From: Penicillium oxalicum
Lineage: Eukaryota > Ascomycota > Eurotiomycetes > Eurotiales > Aspergillaceae
Length of the DNA stretch: 64,000 bases
NCBI RefSeq assembly: GCF_001723175.1
Contig: NC_064650.1
Coordinates: forward strand, 4,774,001 to 4,838,000
Direction: 5' to 3'
Below the pieces are notes generated by a model. It was not told where the DNA came from. It saw only the letters and a list, made by a program, of their open reading frames with translations, and did not search any database. The position numbers were made by a program, and so were the translations under genes. Shown piece after piece: positions 60,469-64,000 of this stretch (the first letter of the stretch is position 1; each line of letters opens with the position of its first letter).

Positions 60469-60866
60469 CGGTGGTCATGTGGCTCTGTCGACTTTGTATC
60501 GACATAAACTCGATTTTTTTTCCTAGACTTCGTTCCACGCTGCTGCTATGATCTTCTGCCGAACTCGTTAGCAGGTATTTACTAGGCAGCTCCTCACGGG
60601 TACATCCTGTAAGTCTTGTCTTCGGGCTGCTTATGTACTGGCTTGGTGCCTATCGCACATTCTGTGATATTAAGACCTGACACTGCCCGTCAGAACGACT
60701 AACACATCATGAGATCTCGTATTTATGCCTCACAGTCACAATGATTTTGATGACGCTCCTGGAGCGGGATCGTGAGTCAACCTACACTGATTTATGAATA
60801 GTGGACCCCAACTACAACCGAATTTATCTGATCACATGAGAAAATTGCCATGGTGCAATGAACACA

Positions 60867-61703
60867 TTATCCATAAAACCAGTATTCCGCAGCGTAATCC
60901 ACTTGAAATCTCTCCTTCTGTCCAGCACAAGTTGAGGGAGCAGAACCTTGGAATGTAACCACTCGGTAGACTTCCTGCGAGTTGATCATTGTCATTACTT
61001 GGCCTTTCGGGAGTCAAGAAAAGGGTCTCACATCTCTTACCTTTACATCTTCGCCCTGCTTCTTATCGAGTTTTAGCCATGCCACATCCCGGCCCTTTTC
61101 TGGGCAAGCATTGCGAGCCACTCTTGCTGGGGCCGTAACAGCCGCGTTATTCTTGCTGATGATCCAAGCATCCGAACCGCCCATCGTCAAGTTGAACGTA
61201 GGCTCACCCGCGGCGTTGAAATAGTGCTCTCCAAGTATGAGGCTGGGAGAATTTGTTATTTCACCCAAAAATTCTGTGATCAGAGCGACCGGACCAAGAG
61301 GAGCCCGGCCGATGACAGCAGGAAGTTCATGAAGTAGGTTGAGCGACGTTGACGCGATACAGGAAGCATCAAATAGTGTTGCGACAGCTCCCACTGCAAC
61401 AGGCTTGTCTTCCTCACTGTGCTCTCTCAAGGCATTCGAGGATGTGCAGGTGTAGTTCTGAGCGCCACGACCTAGGGCAATGAATTTCAGGTTGAGACCT
61501 GGGGATGGTGTTGGCAATCTCTTCTTGGTATCGTTCAGCGGAAGATAAATGTTTTTGAGAGAACAGTTTCCCAGACTGATACTGTTGAGTTGTCTGGCGA
61601 CACTGGAAAATGTGGTTGCGAATCTCAATGAGTCTGGAATTGCCAACACAGTATCGGTGAGCAAGAACGCCATACAGTAGATGAAGAACATTAAAGGTCG
61701 CAT
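60867..61703 (-). CDS. Secreted DUF3455-family protein, 256 aa, one intron
   Basis: Exon 1 is 61041-61703; the intron 60975-61040 (GTAAGA...CTCGCAG, 66 nt) is followed by exon 2, 60867-60974. Splicing replaces a dead-end tail with a frame typical of the family C-terminus (EVYRVVTFQGSAPSTCAG, then YAAEYWFYG). A signal peptide covers about residues 1-21 (FFIYCMAFLLTDTVLA). Family-like stretches are KFIALGRGAQNYTCTSS and PVAVGAVATLFDASC, then a later block with EHYFNAAGEPTFNL and VAWLKL. DUF3455 proteins are secreted fungal proteins of unknown activity, sometimes labelled malate-dehydrogenase-like. N-x-S/T sites (NCS, NYT, NLT) suggest glycosylation. Family call is strong, function unknown. Confidence 0.9.
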
Positions 61704-64000
61704 TGTGAAAGGCTGAGCACTGATGATAAAAGGGACAGACGAACGATACCCAGAAATTGAGGCCTAGATGAGAAGACCACGAGGTATCTCGAAAACAAGC
61801 GGACGAAGTGGAACATTCCATGTGAGAGTCATATCAAGCGATAACCTCTCTGTTTTATGGATAAGATAGTCTCGGCTATATGGAGGGGTGTTTCATTTCA
61901 AGACAAAGAAATATTACTTTGATGGGAAGAGGTCCGAGGACCCCTCCATGTGCTCGAGCTCAGGGCGCACTGCAAAGTCGACTTGGTCTATGCAATTTTA
62001 TTAATACTGATTGAATACAATATTCTCCGGTAGATCTGTGAATAATCAATTCTGTTGGGGGTTTTCTCTGCCAAAACAATATGATCTCGAATTTTAGTGT
62101 TTTCTACAACAGCCGATGTTCGATGTAGATGATTGTTGTGCCTACTACTGATCTCTTTGTTAGCACTCGTTCCTTCTCCCTCTCCAGATTCAAGTTCCGC
62201 TACAAGTAAGGTATAGATCTGTCATAAACCCAACGCCTTATTGACTCGTGGTGGGGGGGGAGGGGAGGTCCTTTAATTTTGTCTAAAAATAACCATATGT
62301 TTGCAATAAGCAGAGTTCATGTTGCATCTGTGAGTCCCGGCGGCTAGTGAGACTACTGGACATTCATCAAAGCCACACCGGCACTATTTAGGGAGGAGCC
62401 TTGCAATCTCTCACCGTGTTCAAGTTGCAAAGGTTGGCATTTTACATAATATCTGATAAAATGCTACTTGTTTCTGACAGCTTGATTGCCTAAATCATCA
62501 ACCTGCTAAAATGAGTCAGGCGAGGCAAGGGTCCAATGTTTTAAAACTGCTTCGACAATCGATCATTAGAATTTCATAAATGATTTCCACGCAAGAAATC
62601 CCTGTTCATTCCCTCTTGCGGTCAGGTGAGCTTGATTATTTTCAATTAGCGCCCTCCCACGTCCGCCATGTGTCTTCTCTCTCTATATTGATCGCCCCAA
62701 CATAAAGACACGACTTGCCTTGTTCGACATTCTACCCTCTTTTATTTCTTTTTCCATCTTCACCCCTATCCCTTCTGTCTTGTACGCAATACCATGCTTG
62801 CATCTTGAATGATCTGAATGGGGTTATCCCACGAAGACTGGGTGCCCATCATGAGGACAAATCACATGCGACAGCACAACCATTCGGCCAGACCGCGTTG
62901 ACAAGACAGTGTACCACAAGCTCATCAACCGACATATCATATCAATGATCCCGAGTCTTGCACACTTTCAAACCAGACTCACGGGTGGAATCAACAGTGA
63001 ATCAGTCGAAAAACCCGTCAGCTCGTTTACTGCTCAGGTTTCGAAAACCAGATATTCCATCGATCCGGCTGATGAGTAGATGATCTTGCAGAGCCTGCAG
63101 AACAATGAGACCGTGCCAAGTTTGATCAGGAAAAGGAAGATTAGATTGATAGGTTTCCAAGGTACCAGATCGGGTCTAAGCTTTTTATGCGTTGGGATCC
63201 ACTCAATAAGGCCGGCTCATTATCAGATAGGTAAGGAGCAGTGCGCGGAGAAGAACCTGGACGGAGAGTCTTCCCTTTAGGAAAAGTGTGAGAATCATGG
63301 CTGTGGAATCTTCATACCTCTCGATAGATAAGAGAGCAATGGAATGGATGGATTGCAATCTAGTGCGATGATGATGATCCGGATTTTTTGGCGCCTACAG
63401 TTGCCAGGTATCGGGGCCCGGAACTGTTAGTGATGGATACGTTGATATGGTGGATGTAATGTTCAAGTTTGAGAAAGGTGGATCTATTGTGGTGCAATGA
63501 CCCTAATGGAAGTTTACCTCTTCAATTCCCTGGCCTGATGGAATGTTTTCAAATATATTCTTCTGTCTACGAAGGTACTCAATTTCATCGACTTATGGAT
63601 GAATCTACCTAGGTTTCTAGCTATGAGATGCACCACGGCAATAGGACCCCTCTGAGATCTAAGAGAGCTCAAATACATTATACACATTTTCATAGTGCCA
63701 TAATATTACTATGAAGACATATTCCAGGAAGGTTACGAACAAGACCGGTGGAAATTGAGGGATTAGGTTATACGTAGTTTGGCTTTTAACATAGGTATAA
63801 GAATCAATAATCTATCACCGCATCAATATTGCAGCGAAAATTTATCTATCATAATCACTGGAAAGAAATCAAAAAGCTATGTGATTCGGATCAGTCAGGC
63901 CATAGGTCATCTTTCATATTGCGATGGTGACTCTGACAAAATTTCCTGACTCTAAGGATTGGTCCCGAGTCGATACTTTTAATCGTCAATATGACAAAAT
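61704..64000. other. AT-rich terminal region, no supported gene
   Basis: Only two short frames (62715-62948 and 63080-63280) appear, both weak. A CT-rich, promoter-like stretch at about 62,670-62,770 precedes an ATG that is followed within four codons by a stop. The last 700 bases are notably AT-rich. Confidence 0.5.

Overview
The window looks like nuclear DNA of a filamentous ascomycete, most probably Eurotiales (Aspergillus/Penicillium relatives). Genes carry short introns of about 60 nt with GTRNGT donors and YAG acceptors. The proteins belong to families typical of such fungi: a velvet-like protein, a Pmp47/Ant1-type peroxisomal carrier, a Gac1-like PP1 glycogen-targeting subunit, a fungal annexin, a DUF3455 secreted protein, Tho1, and long Ser/Pro-rich low-complexity proteins. 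There are no operons, prokaryotic ribosome binding sites or CRISPR arrays. The order is inferred from gene style, not proven.

Layout. 0.4-2.7 kb: an unrecognised 746-aa membrane-anchored protein (-). 6.2-6.8 kb: a compact velvet-like protein (+, one intron). 8.7-9.3 kb and 11.9-12.5 kb: two small unrecognised proteins (-), with a tentative spliced gene between them. 13.66 kb: an intron-containing tRNA-Asp(GTC). 14.4-17.3 kb: an emopamil-binding-protein (EBP) family membrane protein (+), convergent with an Ant1/Pmp47-like carrier (-) that shows an apparent frameshift. 18.4-19.0 kb: a single histone H4 gene (-). 21.2-23.4 kb: the CBM21/PP1 regulatory subunit (-).

From about 25.3 to 43.8 kb no gene could be supported. 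This gene-poor block holds most of the homopolymer C/G tracts, microsatellites and inverted repeats, including one strong 16-bp hairpin. Gene density rises again at 43.8 kb. There a RING + three ZZ-like zinc fingers + SH3 protein (+) converges on an annexin with a Pro/Gly/Tyr-rich N-terminus (-), followed by a 1,558-aa protein with a C-terminal methyltransferase-like domain (-). After another sparse stretch come a SAP-domain Tho1-like RNA-binding protein (-), a tiny possible membrane protein (-) and a secreted DUF3455 protein (-). The last 2.3 kb is AT-rich with nothing supportable.

The genes look like independent housekeeping or regulatory loci, not one pathway or a secondary-metabolite cluster. 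Exon-intron structures were worked out by hand from splice signals and reading-frame continuity, so the small hypothetical genes are the least secure.
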